Position numbers and translations under genes: made by a program. A stretch of 64,000 nucleotides of DNA from contig CP092863.1 in assembly GCA_030710605.1 (NCBI GenBank), forward strand, positions 137,610,994 through 137,674,993, given 5' to 3'. The notes below the pieces were generated by a model. It worked only from the letters and a program-made list of their open reading frames with translations, did no database searches and was not told the origin of the DNA. Origin of the DNA: Cordylochernes scorpioides (taxonomy: Eukaryota; Arthropoda; Arachnida; Pseudoscorpiones; Chernetidae). Below are positions 55,528 to 64,000 of this stretch, one piece after another (position 1 is the stretch's first letter; every line of letters starts with the position of its first letter).

Positions 55528-55642
55528 GTACAAATATGATATTTTACTGGAATAAGGTGCATAAATTAAGAAAAAGGCATCAGCATCAGCTTGCGCCATC
55601 AGCAACTTTCAGTTGCACGATAAGGAGATGCCTTTTTATTAA
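55528..55642. repeat. Family C short copy without ribozyme
   Basis: ATATTTTACTGGAATAAGG, AAAAAGGCATCAGC and GCAACTTTCAGTTGCACG. Confidence 0.65.
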
Positions 55643-55644
55643 TC

Positions 55645-55990
55645 AAACATTATTGATTTACAAGAAAGAGAACAAAATATAACAGAGTAAACAAAGAGAA
55701 ACTTATCTTCTAACGGTTAGCGTCTATTTACTTGTAATCTTACATATATACTCTGTGGGGGAACAATTAATTACACTTAATATATATACAACAGTTCAAA
55801 CACAATTTCGAATTCGAGAAGTAAATAATTTATTAAGTTGAAAATATCAAGTTTTAAAAAAGAAACTTATTCCTAGAAACCTGATACTTTCAACTTAAAA
55901 GAGAATTACTCGTAATTTTGTTTATTATTAGAAAGCTTTCGGAGAATAAGTTCTTGTTCAAACTGAAAGAAAACTTGTACGAAAGAGCCT
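55645..55990. other. Unassigned; P-like block at 55925-55975
   Basis: AAAGCTTTCGGAGAATAAG resembles family P on -. No other feature. Confidence 0.3.
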
Positions 55991-55994
55991 TCTG

Positions 55995-56175
55995 ATATAT
56001 ATTGCCACGTGGAAAATTAGGGAAGACAAAAACTTCAGGATAAGACAACAAATTATTTCAGGCAAGAACAAACTATGAGTAATAAACCAAAAATAGTGCC
56101 ACGAGGGAAACTTTCAGAGTAGCAAAATATAAACATAAAAATTACCACTCTGTTAAAAATAATAAATACTTTGTT
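55995..56175 (-). mobile_element. Family R copy
   Basis: Left edge TTGCCACGTGGAAAATTAGG, then the minus-strand match to the R right half. Confidence 0.6.
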
Positions 56176-56364
56176 ACAATATATAAAGTTGCGCATTTTA
56201 ATGATCTCTTTATTTTTTAATTTTACTTTTAAAATATATATATTCGCGACAAAATAATGAATAGTAAATAGAAGAAACTGACATATGACAGAATCGAAAC
56301 ATGTTTAATCAAAAGGCGAGAAGGATGAGAAACATATGTGAATAGTTTTCCTTTTTTTGGGCTC

Positions 56365-56735
56365 ATGTTGAATTGTATATAGTACTTGATTTATGTTCAA
56401 TTAAAACCATTGTTATACTGGGAGAATCCTGTATGGGACTTGATCCCTAATAAAGGTTTGTGTGTGTATGATTCTTTTAAAAATTAAACAATTTGTACTG
56501 CCCTTACTGCAATGGAATAAATAATAATAATATTAAGGACAGTAGAAATTGTTTAATTTTTAAAAGAATCATACGCGTCTATAATAGTTTCGAATTTTGA
56601 TAACAGATGGCGCATTAATGCATCATACTAAATTGTATATAGTACTTGATTTATGTTCAATTAAAACCATTGCTATACTTGGAGAATCCTGTATGGGGCT
56701 TGATCCCTAATAAATGTATTTGTATATGTGTATTT
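56365..56735 (+). mobile_element. Two family G ends separated by a family D foldback
   Basis: G copies at 56365-56465 and 56625-56735 (CCTGTATGGGACTTGATCC; CCTGTATGGGGCTTGATCC). Between them is a short D foldback (56468-56620) with ATTAAACAATTTGTACTGCC, its mirror, and AGATGGCGCATTAATGC. Confidence 0.65.
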
Positions 56736-56739
56736 AATC

Positions 56740-56980
56740 AAAAGGTAATTGTAAATTATTTGAATAGAAATAGGTATACACGGCGAAAATTTTATTTTTT
56801 TCTTTGGAGACAAAGAGTAATATGAGGTTGTAGATCTTATTTGACTATTTTGAAGCAGGCCTATACGAAATTTGGAAATTTTACCATTTGGCAATAAAAA
56901 GGAAACAGATTCATCCCCACATTTTATTATTTTCTGTTTATCAAAGATTATTATTCTGAATATAGAGCAATCCATAATAT
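56740..56980. other. Unassigned
   Basis: A 103-codon minus frame (56673-56984) overlaps family G and is not recognised. Confidence 0.3.
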
Positions 56981-56981
56981 A

Positions 56982-57170
56982 CATCTTTTAAAAATAGGGT
57001 TTATTTTGGATTTTAATAAGATAATCTATTAATTCCAATATTTCGATGGACCAATCGTCCATCTTTTATGAGGTACCTTACCTCGTAAAAGATGGAAGAT
57101 TGGTCCATCGAAATATTGGATTAAGAGAATATCTTATTACAATCCAAAATAAACCTTATTTTTAAAAGAT
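56982..57170. repeat. Family O palindrome carrying ribozyme-like cores on both strands
   Basis: 189-bp near-perfect foldback from ATCTTTTAAAAATAGGGTTT to AAACCTTATTTTTAAAAGAT. Each arm contains GATGGA, a short loop (AGATTGG or mirror), TCCATC, GAAA, TATTGG: stem II, GAAA and the same TATTGG seen in family B. The core segment is CTCGTAAAA, well away from CTGANGA. Outer flank TATAGAGCAATCC is the B end. Confidence 0.65.
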
Positions 57171-57266
57171 TATTATAATAAGTAAAATCTCCCTCTCCCT
57201 ATTTCTATTGAAGCAATCCCATGTATTTACTTGAATAGGAAGACTAAATAAATACAATGCAAATAC

Positions 57267-57530
57267 CAGCTAAACACCTCTTTGGCAGATTGTGAAGATT
57301 CCATTAGATCCCGTGTGGATCTCATGGAATAAAGTTCGCCCTAGACTGACGAGGGCCATTAGCCCGAAACCATAGTCTCTAGGTGGACGCTTCTCAGTTT
57401 GCTAAAGCTGGTGTTGTGGCTTTGTCACCGACCCGAGGCCGCTAGTTTGCGGAGACGGTCAATAGATGGCGTCTTGTTTTGACGTTTAATTTGACGGGAA
57501 AGGAGCCCTATGCTAATTTAGAAAGCAAAT
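57267..57530 (+). mobile_element. Family F element, single unit, with intact hammerhead
   Basis: CCAGCTAAACACCTCTTTGG, ATTAGATCCCGTGTGGATC, ribozyme, GCTGGTGTTGTGGC, GACCCGAGGCCGCTAG, GGTCAATAGATGGCGTC and TTTGACGGGAAAGGAGCC. Matches 639-866. Has only one copy of the terminal block, unlike the 536-868 copy. No protein coded. Confidence 0.7.
57334..57388 (+). ncRNA. Type I hammerhead self-cleaving ribozyme, best copy
   Basis: Order: outer stem I GTTC (57334-57337), inner stem I CCTAGA (57340-57345), core CTGACGA (57346-57352), stem II GGGC(CATTA)GCCC (57353-57365), GAAA (57366-57369), stem III AC(CATA)GT (57369-57376), C17 (57377), inner stem I TCTAGG (57378-57383), outer stem I GGAC (57385-57388). 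The core is fully canonical, the triplet is AGTC so cleavage falls between 57377 and 57378. Stem III is two pairs with a tetraloop, so the monomer could fold. The internal loop in stem I is where tertiary contacts with loop II are made in known natural hammerheads. Confidence 0.85.
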
Positions 57531-57544
57531 GCGTTTATACACAC

Positions 57545-57640
57545 ACACACACAAAGCCTTTATTAAGACGTTAGTCTTATACAGATTCTCCGTACAAGGT
57601 GCAATAACAGGAAAAGAGAAGCACAGGAAACCAGTAGTTC
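57545..57640 (-). mobile_element. Family H 3' end with CA tract
   Basis: ACACACACACACACAAAGCC, TTATTAAGACGTTAGTC, TTATACAGATTCTCC. Confidence 0.6.
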
Positions 57641-57665
57641 CGCAACTATATACAATTATTAGTAA

Positions 57666-58400
57666 CTAGACGAATGGCCCGGGCAACGCCCGGGTTTTAC
57701 CCGAGTGCGAATATATTTTAAAAACGTTGTCTTGGGTGGTCGCTATAGACAGGGTGATCTGTATAGACAGGTGTATGTATCACACAGCTGATAACAGGGT
57801 TGTCTAGAGTGGCCGCTATAGACAGGGTGGTCTGTATAGACAGGTGTATGTATCACACTGCTGATAACAGGGTTGCCTAAAGTGACCGCTATAGACAGGC
57901 TGGTTTGTATAGACAGGTGAATGTAACACACTGATGATAACAGGGTTGCCTAAAGTGACCGCTATAGACAGGGTGGACTGTATAGACAGGTGGATGTATC
58001 ACACAGCTGATAACAGGGTTGTCTAGAGTGGCCGCTATAGACAGGTGTATGTATCACACAGCTGATAACAGGGTTATCTAGAATGGCCGCTATATACAGG
58101 GTGGTCTGTAAAGACAGGTGGATGTATCACACAGCTGATAACAGGGTTGTCTAGAGTGGTCGCTATAGGCAGGGTGGTCAGTGGTCGCTATTGACAGGGT
58201 GGTCTGTATAGACAGGTGGATGTAACACACTGCTGATAACAGGGTTGTCTAGAATGGCCGCTATAGACAGGTGTATATATCACGCAGCTGATAACAGGGT
58301 TGTCTAGAGGGGGGCAGGGAGGACACGTGTTCGCCGGCAGCCAATGGGCGCGCATTCTATCCGTGAGCTTCAGACAGAATAAGGCAATTATATATATAGA
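57666..58400 (-). mobile_element. Non-autonomous Helitron, complete (735 bp)
   Basis: On - the 5' end is TCTATATATATAATTGCC (TC at 58400-58399) preceded by A. The 3' end is CTAG (57669-57666) followed by T, so the insertion is between A and T as Helitrons do. Eight bases before CTAG lies a strong hairpin CCCGGGC(GTT)GCCCGGG (57678-57694). No Rep/helicase gene. The interior is mostly a 73-bp minisatellite, which is common in short Helentron-type derivatives. Terminal structure and target fit are directly visible; the subclass is inference. Confidence 0.85.
57735..58310 (-). repeat. 73-bp minisatellite inside the Helitron
   Basis: GATAACAGGG starts at 57790, 57863, 57935, 58009, 58064, 58137, 58235 and 58289. 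Spacings are 73, 72, 74, 55, 73, 98 and 54 bp. The 55-bp units lack an 18-bp internal duplication (GGTGGTCTGTATAGACAG) present in the 73-bp units. CGCTATAGACAGG recalls the pogo-like MITE ends at 9465 and 48012. Confidence 0.85.
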
Positions 58401-58404
58401 TAAG

Positions 58405-58910
58405 GAAAAGTAAGATTTAATATGAAAGGTTGACGCCATCGCCTCAAGTCTTCAATTCCATAAGCGCGGAGCAGAAATAGGAATTAAGTTAAATGCGTTT
58501 ATTATTTTTTGAAAAATCTGTTAATTTCCGATTTTAAGAATTCATTTCTCAGACATTCCAGGTAAACTCTCCCAGCGGTTTCGCCAATTTAGTCTAATAC
58601 CATATTGTTCCACGAGGTTAGCTCCAGTATCAGCAAAACAGCCCAATGAAGCTCATTTTTTAGATAGTTAATCACAGCCATTCTGTGTGTATGAGTAATA
58701 AAAGAAAGACGTAGGTTTTTTTTGTCCTTTGAAAAAGGACAATAAAAATTCCCATTATCCTAATGGCTTATTATTCCCCATCGACTTAGAAGTGTAAATT
58801 AATGGGTAATTGATTTTTTTTTTTCGATTGATGTTTTTTTTTTTTTTCCAATATGTTGATTTTTTTTTTTTTTACTAATGACAAAAAGTCAGACATGTTA
58901 CTGTTTATAA
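58405..58910. other. Unassigned; small family D piece at 58565-58610
   Basis: AAACTCTCCCAGCGGTTTCG and CAATTTAGTCTAATACC are D on -. T homopolymers at 58816-58824, 58836-58848 and 58861-58873. Confidence 0.4.
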
Positions 58911-58914
58911 TGAT

Positions 58915-59310
58915 GGTGGTAGATATCCTAAATACATATGGTACAGGTCATGATAATCATGGAGGGTAGTTAGCGACTGATTCTACTATGTCTATAACAA
59001 TGTCTATACATGTACAAAGCAGTTCGACTTTCACAGTTAAAAACATTTGGCCTGCTTTTCACATATGTATACATGTGGTACACTTACAGTAAAAGCAGTC
59101 GCCAACTTCTCCCACCAAGATTATCTTTGTCTGTACCACGTGTGTGTACTAGGTATAATAAAAAAAAGGTTTGGCGTTTTGCACTCACTGGTGGGGTTGT
59201 ACTTTTGCAAGAATCGGAGGCCAATATATGCCCAATTTCTATTTTCTTCAGAAAAAAAAAAGTGTCCAATGCTAGATTCGATCCCAGGTCATGGCTGTCG
59301 AAGCTTGACA
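58915..59310 (-). mobile_element. SINE family E with an opposite family E copy nested inside
   Basis: Outer copy, minus: 58925-59040 and 59175-59310 (GCACTCACTGGTGGGG, GTGTCCAATGCTAGATTCG). Nested copy, plus: 59045-59160 (CTTTTCACATATGTATACAT, GGTACACTTACAGTAAAAGC, TACCACGTG), lacking the tRNA head. Confidence 0.65.
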
Positions 59311-59314
59311 AATA

Positions 59315-60380
59315 AGTTTTCCAAAAATAACATGAGTAGGTTGAGCCATATAATTGACGACTAATACGTGTCAGGAAAACCGAGAGCGGAATGGGAGAAG
59401 TAAGAAAGAAGAAAAAAAATGAAGGGGAGGAGGTATAATGACGTAATAGTAAATAAGATGAAGACAAATGCCTCCAGAAAGATAATTGGTTGAAATAGGA
59501 GGGTAAGGGGGGGGGGGGGGGGGAGACAGGGGGGAAAGGAACCGTTGCTGGGTAAAATATCCCCCTCCACCCGTAAGAATTAAAAAAAAAAAAAAAGAGG
59601 GAAGAAAGAAATAAAGAAAGAAGCACACGATGATGCCATAAATAGGTACGCTAGCACGCGCGTTTTCTTTACGTGCGCGCTGAAGGGGGGGAAGAAGGTA
59701 GGGGGTGATTTCATTCAAGAAACTTCTTTTTTATCTCTCTCTCTCTCTTCTCTCAGACTCTCCTCCGCCCCATTGATCTAACCTTGCACGGTCGTCTTTT
59801 CAGAAAAACCCCTTTCGTCTCGATCCACAATCTAATCGCCTTACCAACGACGCCCTTAGACAACCAACCCATGGTAGTTGTTGGCCTTCTGTAAGATTAT
59901 GGTTTTCGGAAATGGGTTTATGTGTCATATACCTCTTTGAAGGTCAAATTTATAATCAGTTTTATGGCGAAGGTCGTGAGATAGTTTTGCTATCTTATAC
60001 GCATGACGTAATCGTTCCCCTATCTTTTTTTAATCTCACAGTTTATTCTAAAAGCAAAGATTTTTTCGGTAATTGTTATGCAATTTCTATATTCAGGTAT
60101 AACGGATATAGATCGTTTTGTTATGATTACATTTGTTGATTGTGTTTACTTGAGTACCAGTATATTGGCGAAGAAAGAGATGCTATTCTCAAAAGTAAAC
60201 AACAGCCAACTTACCTCAGTACAAAGTATTTTAAACCAGCGTCATATCAAGTCGAATGGTTGCTCTGTCCCTATACAACTTTGACAAAGCAGGAAAAAGG
60301 AACTTAAGAGTCATTGTTTTATCCTCCACTACATGATGGTGATTGATCATCGTGAGGATATCGTTGTAAGCCGGCAATGA
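59315..60380. other. Unassigned; G homopolymer and purine-rich tract
   Basis: 59390-59720 is strongly purine-rich with a G run at 59508-59523. The long overlapping minus frames (up to 180 codons, Ser/Phe/Pro/Leu) are caused by this bias. 59750-59900 is C/T-rich. No gene recognised. Confidence 0.4.
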
Positions 60381-60384
60381 GAGA

Positions 60385-60435
60385 GGAGAATCTGTATAAG
60401 ACTGGTGTGTATTAATAAAGGCTTTGTGTATGCAA
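60385..60435 (+). mobile_element. Family H 3' end
   Basis: GAGAATCTGTATAAGACTGG, TGTATTAATAAAGGC, TTTGTGTATG. Confidence 0.6.
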
Positions 60436-60639
60436 TAGTGTTCTGTTTTCCCTTCCCATATAGCTTTTCTTAAAGAGAAGAAAGTCTTTCCCTTTATAGA
60501 AGTTATAGTAGTACTTCTATTAACTATAAAACATTAGAGCGCCATCTATATTTTAAAATTGAAATAATTTAGTGCGCTTTCCGATTTCCCCCATTTTTTT
60601 TATATAAAACAATTTCCTACAGCCATTATTGCACTATGT

Positions 60640-60905
60640 CATTACTGTTTTGCACTATATAAATGCATTGTTGTTGTTTTACTTTGGCCGACACAAAACA
60701 TTTGTAAATATGTAAATACGTATTCTTTTATTTTTTCCTTCTTCACGTCTCAAGTCAGGTATTTCATCCTCAATATTATCAGTTCAATTAAATCTAATAG
60801 TAATTTGAAGTTGTTTTATTATGTTTTCCACAAAATATCACGGCTGTATGCCATTAGAATCATACTCTTGTATTCAGAATCGGCAATTTCTCTCTCAGCA
60901 ATATT
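60640..60905 (+). repeat. Family L partial copy
   Basis: CATTGTTGTTGTTTTACTTTG, AACATTTGTAAATATG, CTCAAGTCAGGTATTTC, CACGGCTGTATGCC. Diverged. Confidence 0.5.
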
Positions 60906-60919
60906 ATCATAATAAGGCA

Positions 60920-61015
60920 TTGCTGATTGTGTAACTAAAAGTTGTTATTGGCTTGCGCCATCTGTCGGAATAAATATAAACTAATCGTTATTTTTTAAAA
61001 TTATTTGATAATTTT
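60920..61015 (+). repeat. Family C arm
   Basis: GTAACTAAAAGTTGTTATTGG, TTGCGCCATCTGTCGG and AATAAATATAAACTAATCG. No ribozyme. Confidence 0.6.
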
Positions 61016-61059
61016 CATATATATGTTGTAAAAAAATGAGATTTCTGTTGATTTTGATT

Positions 61060-61375
61060 ATCTTGAGAATAATGCTATGGTAATGCAGTCGTGGTTAAAA
61101 TCTTGAAAGTATAAAATAGTAAAGATCAAAAATAGCTTTAATTAAGCTTATGGAATATATAAAAAACATAATTTGATAAAAGTACTGCCTGGCTTAAGGC
61201 GTAAGAATTTAAAAAAAAATGAAAAACTTATTTACATAATGTCAAAAGATTTGAGCCGGCCAACGGGAAACAACAATGAGTTTTATAGGGAAAGCGTGAC
61301 CTCTGGCGGTCGATTTAACAGTATTTGAATCTATGAAATATATTTTTAAATAAAATAATATTTTAATATAACATA
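61060..61375 (-). repeat. Family L inverted copy
   Basis: GTTGATTTTGATTATCTTGA, TACTGCCTGGCTTAAGGCG, TTTGAGCCGGCCAACGGG, GCGTGACCTCTGGCGG. With 60640-60905 it makes a second inverted L pair, here around a family C arm. Confidence 0.65.
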
Positions 61376-61379
61376 TATA

Positions 61380-61870
61380 TAAAGAGGCATATAAACTATA
61401 TGTTGGTAAAGTTGAGGAAAGAAATGAGGTACAAATTAATTTTGTTTCTTCTTTCCCAAAGAAAGTTCATTACTAGAAGTGTTGAGGCCATTAAGTCTCC
61501 CAGACTTCTAAATGGTTTCCCCAGTCAATACTTCCTCGCTAATGCCAACAGAACCTGTTGAAATTAACGCCTGCCCTTAAGACAAAAAGAATTTTGTAAT
61601 TTTTTCAAAAAAAATATTTTACCATATATTTATTCCGAGTTTTTTACTTGTTGTTTTCAAACTACCTCTTTTTTTGTTTATCAACAATTCCTTTTTCAAT
61701 GTAAATTTTATTTTGCATTTGTTTTTTTTGTGTGTGGTGGAAAATAATAAAAAGGTATATTTTGATGTTTTTATAAACTGGAGATTTGAATAGAAAATGA
61801 TATATTAATGGTATTTTATACAAGTTCTACTTTGGTAGATATTTTATGTGTACTGTATTGTATTTTCTAT
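61380..61870. other. Unassigned
   Basis: AT-rich; nothing recognised. Confidence 0.35.
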
Positions 61871-61877
61871 ATTTGTA

Positions 61878-62005
61878 TATACGAGGGCCAATAGACCGAA
61901 ACGCGTACCTGGTTGGCTTTATTTTATTTGATTTATGTTCCACTAGATGGCGTTCTGCCATCTAAATCATGGGAGCGGTCAGGATACGGCTTTTTATTTT
62001 TAATT
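61878..62005 (+). repeat. Family K copy with hammerhead 3' half
   Basis: 61881-61910 reads ACGAGGGCCAATAGACC, GAAA, CGCGTAC: the last core bases, stem II (one mismatch), GAAA, stem III and triplet GTAC of the C-type ribozyme. CTG of the core is replaced by TAT. It is joined to a K body (CCACTAGATGGCGTTCTGCC, GAGCGGTCAGGATACGG). Shows that K and C are parts of one larger family. Confidence 0.6.
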
Positions 62006-62071
62006 TCAAGACCTAACCTTTTTCTATTTTTCCTTATTTTTCCTTTTTCTATTTTTCCTTTGACATATATA

Positions 62072-62375
62072 TACTCATAGGGAAAGCTAAAGGAAGTTGT
62101 ACCTTTTACCATGTATATCGGGATTCTCAGACAGACTCTGAAAGATATTACAGTGACCTTTTTTGAAGATACACGAGATAACCAAGTTTGAACAAGTTTG
62201 TACCTTTTAACATATATATCGGGATTCACACAATAACTCTGAAAGATATTACAGTGACCTTTATTGAAGACACACGAGATAACCAAGTGTGAACAAAATT
62301 GCCTCTGTCTCCATAAAAAAAAATAGACAACCGGCCACATCAAAGACTTTCCACTTAAGTTTTATCGATGCGTGT
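62072..62375 (+). mobile_element. Family A MITE, two units, degraded ends
   Basis: Units with GATATTACAGTGACC at 62143 and 62246. The termini (TACTCATAGGGAAAGC; TTTTATCGATGCGTG) are diverged. The long minus frame here is an artefact. Confidence 0.75.
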
Positions 62376-62379
62376 CATA

Positions 62380-62570
62380 TTGTTGAAAAAAAAGAGCGAT
62401 CCATTTTATAATAAATAAACTGGCAAGAATTGAATCCCAGAAGAAGATGAGCGAAAAGCCTTGTAGAAATATCGGACTTTAATGATAAATACGATAGATC
62501 AAAGATAAGCTTTTATATATATTACAAAAATATATGTGTGATTATAAAAGCAATTATAATAAATATAATT
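62380..62570. other. Unassigned, AT-rich
   Basis: Nothing recognised. Confidence 0.35.
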
Positions 62571-62572
62571 GG

Positions 62573-62719
62573 ACCAAATGTCAGGATTCTCCAGCGAGCC
62601 CAGAACACATCACATCAGGCATTGCCGAACAGACATCTACACCTGCTGTGGTCATCAAGGCGATAAAGAGGCCTTCAGGATCTGGTCTAGACTTGAAACC
62701 TGGGACAAGAAATAAATAA
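62573..62719 (+). pseudogene. LINE ORF2 C-terminal end (second remnant)
   Basis: The peptide TKCQDSPASPEHITSGIAEQ resembles the C..SPATPEHIL.C motif near the end of Jockey/CR1-type LINE ORF2, with the last Cys replaced by Gly. The frame stops at 62717-62719, followed by a short A-rich tail (AAATAAATAAATAAAA). Different subfamily from 47144-47323. The call rests on motif resemblance only. Confidence 0.4.
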
Positions 62720-62724
62720 ATAAA

Positions 62725-62985
62725 AGCTATTAAGCTGTGATTATAAAACTTATAATTTACAATTTATAAAGAAGGAAAACAGCTAAGATTTTGCCATCTT
62801 CATATATTTAAATTCCCAACTAAATACAGAATAATTTCTGTTTAGCTAGAAATTCCCAATTACCAAATCCTCAACTTGGAAAAGCAAGAATTTCTCAACA
62901 AATATTTTAATGGAGTTTAAAAGGTTTCTGGCAATTGAGTCTCTTGGTTTCTAACTTTCATTTTATATTACGAGATTGCAATTTG
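62725..62985. other. Unassigned
   Basis: Nothing recognised. Confidence 0.35.
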
Positions 62986-62989
62986 ACCA

Positions 62990-63415
62990 TGAAATTAAAC
63001 TACAACTTTTTTCTACAACTAACAATTTACGCAGTCAAATCGTTTTTTTTGTTTGTTTACAAAAAGGTATTGCCTCTTATTTACCAATATGCAAATAAAA
63101 GTTCGTGTTTCTTTTTTAGTAGAATAATAATAATGAGTATTGGATTTTTAATGGTTTTAATTTTTGTTTGTTTGTTTACAAAAAGGTATTGCCTCTATTA
63201 ATCACCTCTTATTTATTAATATGTAAATAAAAGTTGGTGTTTCTTTTTTAGTAGAATAATAATAAGGAGTATTGGATTTTTAATGGTTTTAATTTTTTTT
63301 TTGTTTACAAAAAGGTATTACCTCTTTTTATTGCCTTTTTTACCGATATGCAAATAAAAGTTGGTGTTCAGTTTTTAGTAGAATAATGATAATGAGTATA
63401 TTGTAATTTTAATGG
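62990..63415 (+). repeat. Tandem repeat of about 119-128 bp, three units
   Basis: CAAAAAGGTATT starts at 63060, 63179 and about 63307. Units share ATATGCAAATAAAAGTTGG, TTTTTAGTAGAATAATAAT and GAGTATTGGATTTTTAATGG. An 88-codon frame across it is repeat-derived. Confidence 0.85.
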
Positions 63416-63419
63416 TAAC

Positions 63420-64000
63420 ATGGTCAAATAGTATTATTTTTAATCATAGAGGAGAGTGCAAAACAAGAGAAGTCTTTTTTAACCTGTAAGTTTTTGTTTT
63501 CTGAAGATAGAATGCTGTAATGGACCAAATGTTGAATCATCACTCTGTGAGATCTATTTCCGACTACTTCCGAATATTTGACACCACTGTTATTCTTTCC
63601 AGTATCTTCTTTCGTTTTTTTTTTTGTTGAGACTTCCGTACTCATTCTTACTCTCTCTATCTATCTTCAGCTGAAGAGGTAGGTAGGCATAGCTTCTTAT
63701 CCTCACACCATATTTATCTTTTCTGTGAATATTGAAAATATATTTCTACTGAATTTACTAATCGAGCATGTATTACTCTGTATTTTTGTGAGCAAATACA
63801 CAAATTATATTAAGACGTGATTTATCTTTAAGGTACTCTTAAAAACTTTTTATCAAAGTATACTATTTTCATTTCTTGTATAAATACACTAATGGATATT
63901 ACTTAAGGAAATTTCTTATTTCAAATTTAAGCATAAACCACTCCTTATTTGCTTATATAACGGTGGATTTCCCATATATGTATATTTGAATCCCCGAGGA
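63420..64000. other. Unassigned
   Basis: A 73-codon minus frame (63424-63645, MSTEVSTKKKTKEDTGKNNSGVKYSEVVGN) is lysine-rich and unrecognised. The rest is AT-rich with no feature. Confidence 0.3.

Noticed and set aside
57788..57900. CTGATAACAGGG in the Helitron minisatellite as a hammerhead core
   Set aside because: No GAAA follows at the proper place and there is no stem II.
59084..59718. Three overlapping minus frames of 69-180 codons
   Set aside because: The + strand is purine-rich with A and G runs, which removes stop codons from the complement. Composition is Ser/Phe/Pro/Leu with no domain, and the frames cross a SINE.

Overview
The window is a gene-poor, very AT-rich stretch of animal genome, most likely an invertebrate. 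I cannot name the species. I see no intact protein-coding gene. Nearly all long open frames are by-products of tandem or inverted repeats. The longest (about 190 codons at 3663-4241) is the antisense reading of a 111-bp tandem repeat. The only protein homology I can defend is three transposon relics: a Tigger/pogo transposase DNA-binding domain (8646-8693) and two C-terminal ends of LINE ORF2 (47144-47323, 62573-62719).

The rest is dense, nested, mostly non-autonomous mobile DNA. Family letters used below: A, mariner-type MITEs (TIR CACTCATGGACAAAAC, TA target) with a 111-bp internal unit that can amplify; B, C, F, K, N, O, P, foldback or SINE-like repeats with a ribozyme-like centre; D, foldback repeats with long arms; E, tRNA-derived SINEs; G, H, S, short retroposon-like 3' ends; I, L, M, R, T, other inverted or interspersed repeats. 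There are also pogo-like MITEs, a complete non-autonomous Helitron (57666-58400) with an internal minisatellite, and several minisatellites with periods of about 73, 80, 90, 109, 111 and 150 bp plus a 369-bp higher-order repeat.

The most interesting result is that several unrelated-looking repeat families carry the catalytic core of a type I hammerhead self-cleaving ribozyme. Two copies have the complete conserved core with a perfectly paired inner stem I: 57334-57388 on + (CTGACGA, stem II GGGC/GCCC, GAAA, cleavage triplet GTC, stem I CCTAGA/TCTAGG) and 15759-15812 on - (CTGATGA, GGGC/GCCC, GAAA, GTC, stem I ACCACG/CGTGGT). A third (38421-38466, -) has the full core with one stem I mismatch. 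A fourth (707-761, +) has one core substitution and sits inside a 333-bp insertion with short terminal direct repeats, for which a neighbouring repeat unit gives an empty site. Other families (B, N, O, P, M) show the same layout with altered core bases, as expected of decayed or diverged ribozymes.

Region by region: 1-1600 tandem 192-bp units broken by a family F insertion and a D fragment; 2-6.4 kb A, B, D, H copies; 7-12 kb dense C, pogo, Tigger, B, K, E and L nest; 12.4-15 kb minisatellites; 15.6-16.9 kb hammerhead C copy and an R element; 17-24.4 kb AT-rich and mostly unassigned; 24.4-28 kb D, N ribozyme, 150-bp tandem, H, B, A; 28.5-30.4 kb AT-rich; 30.4-46 kb mixed A, C, D, E, I, K, R; 46.5-48.7 kb P foldback, LINE end, MITE, D; 48.7-55.5 kb AT-rich with B, I, L; 55.5-64 kb G, O, F ribozyme, Helitron, E, L, K, A, LINE end and a terminal tandem repeat.
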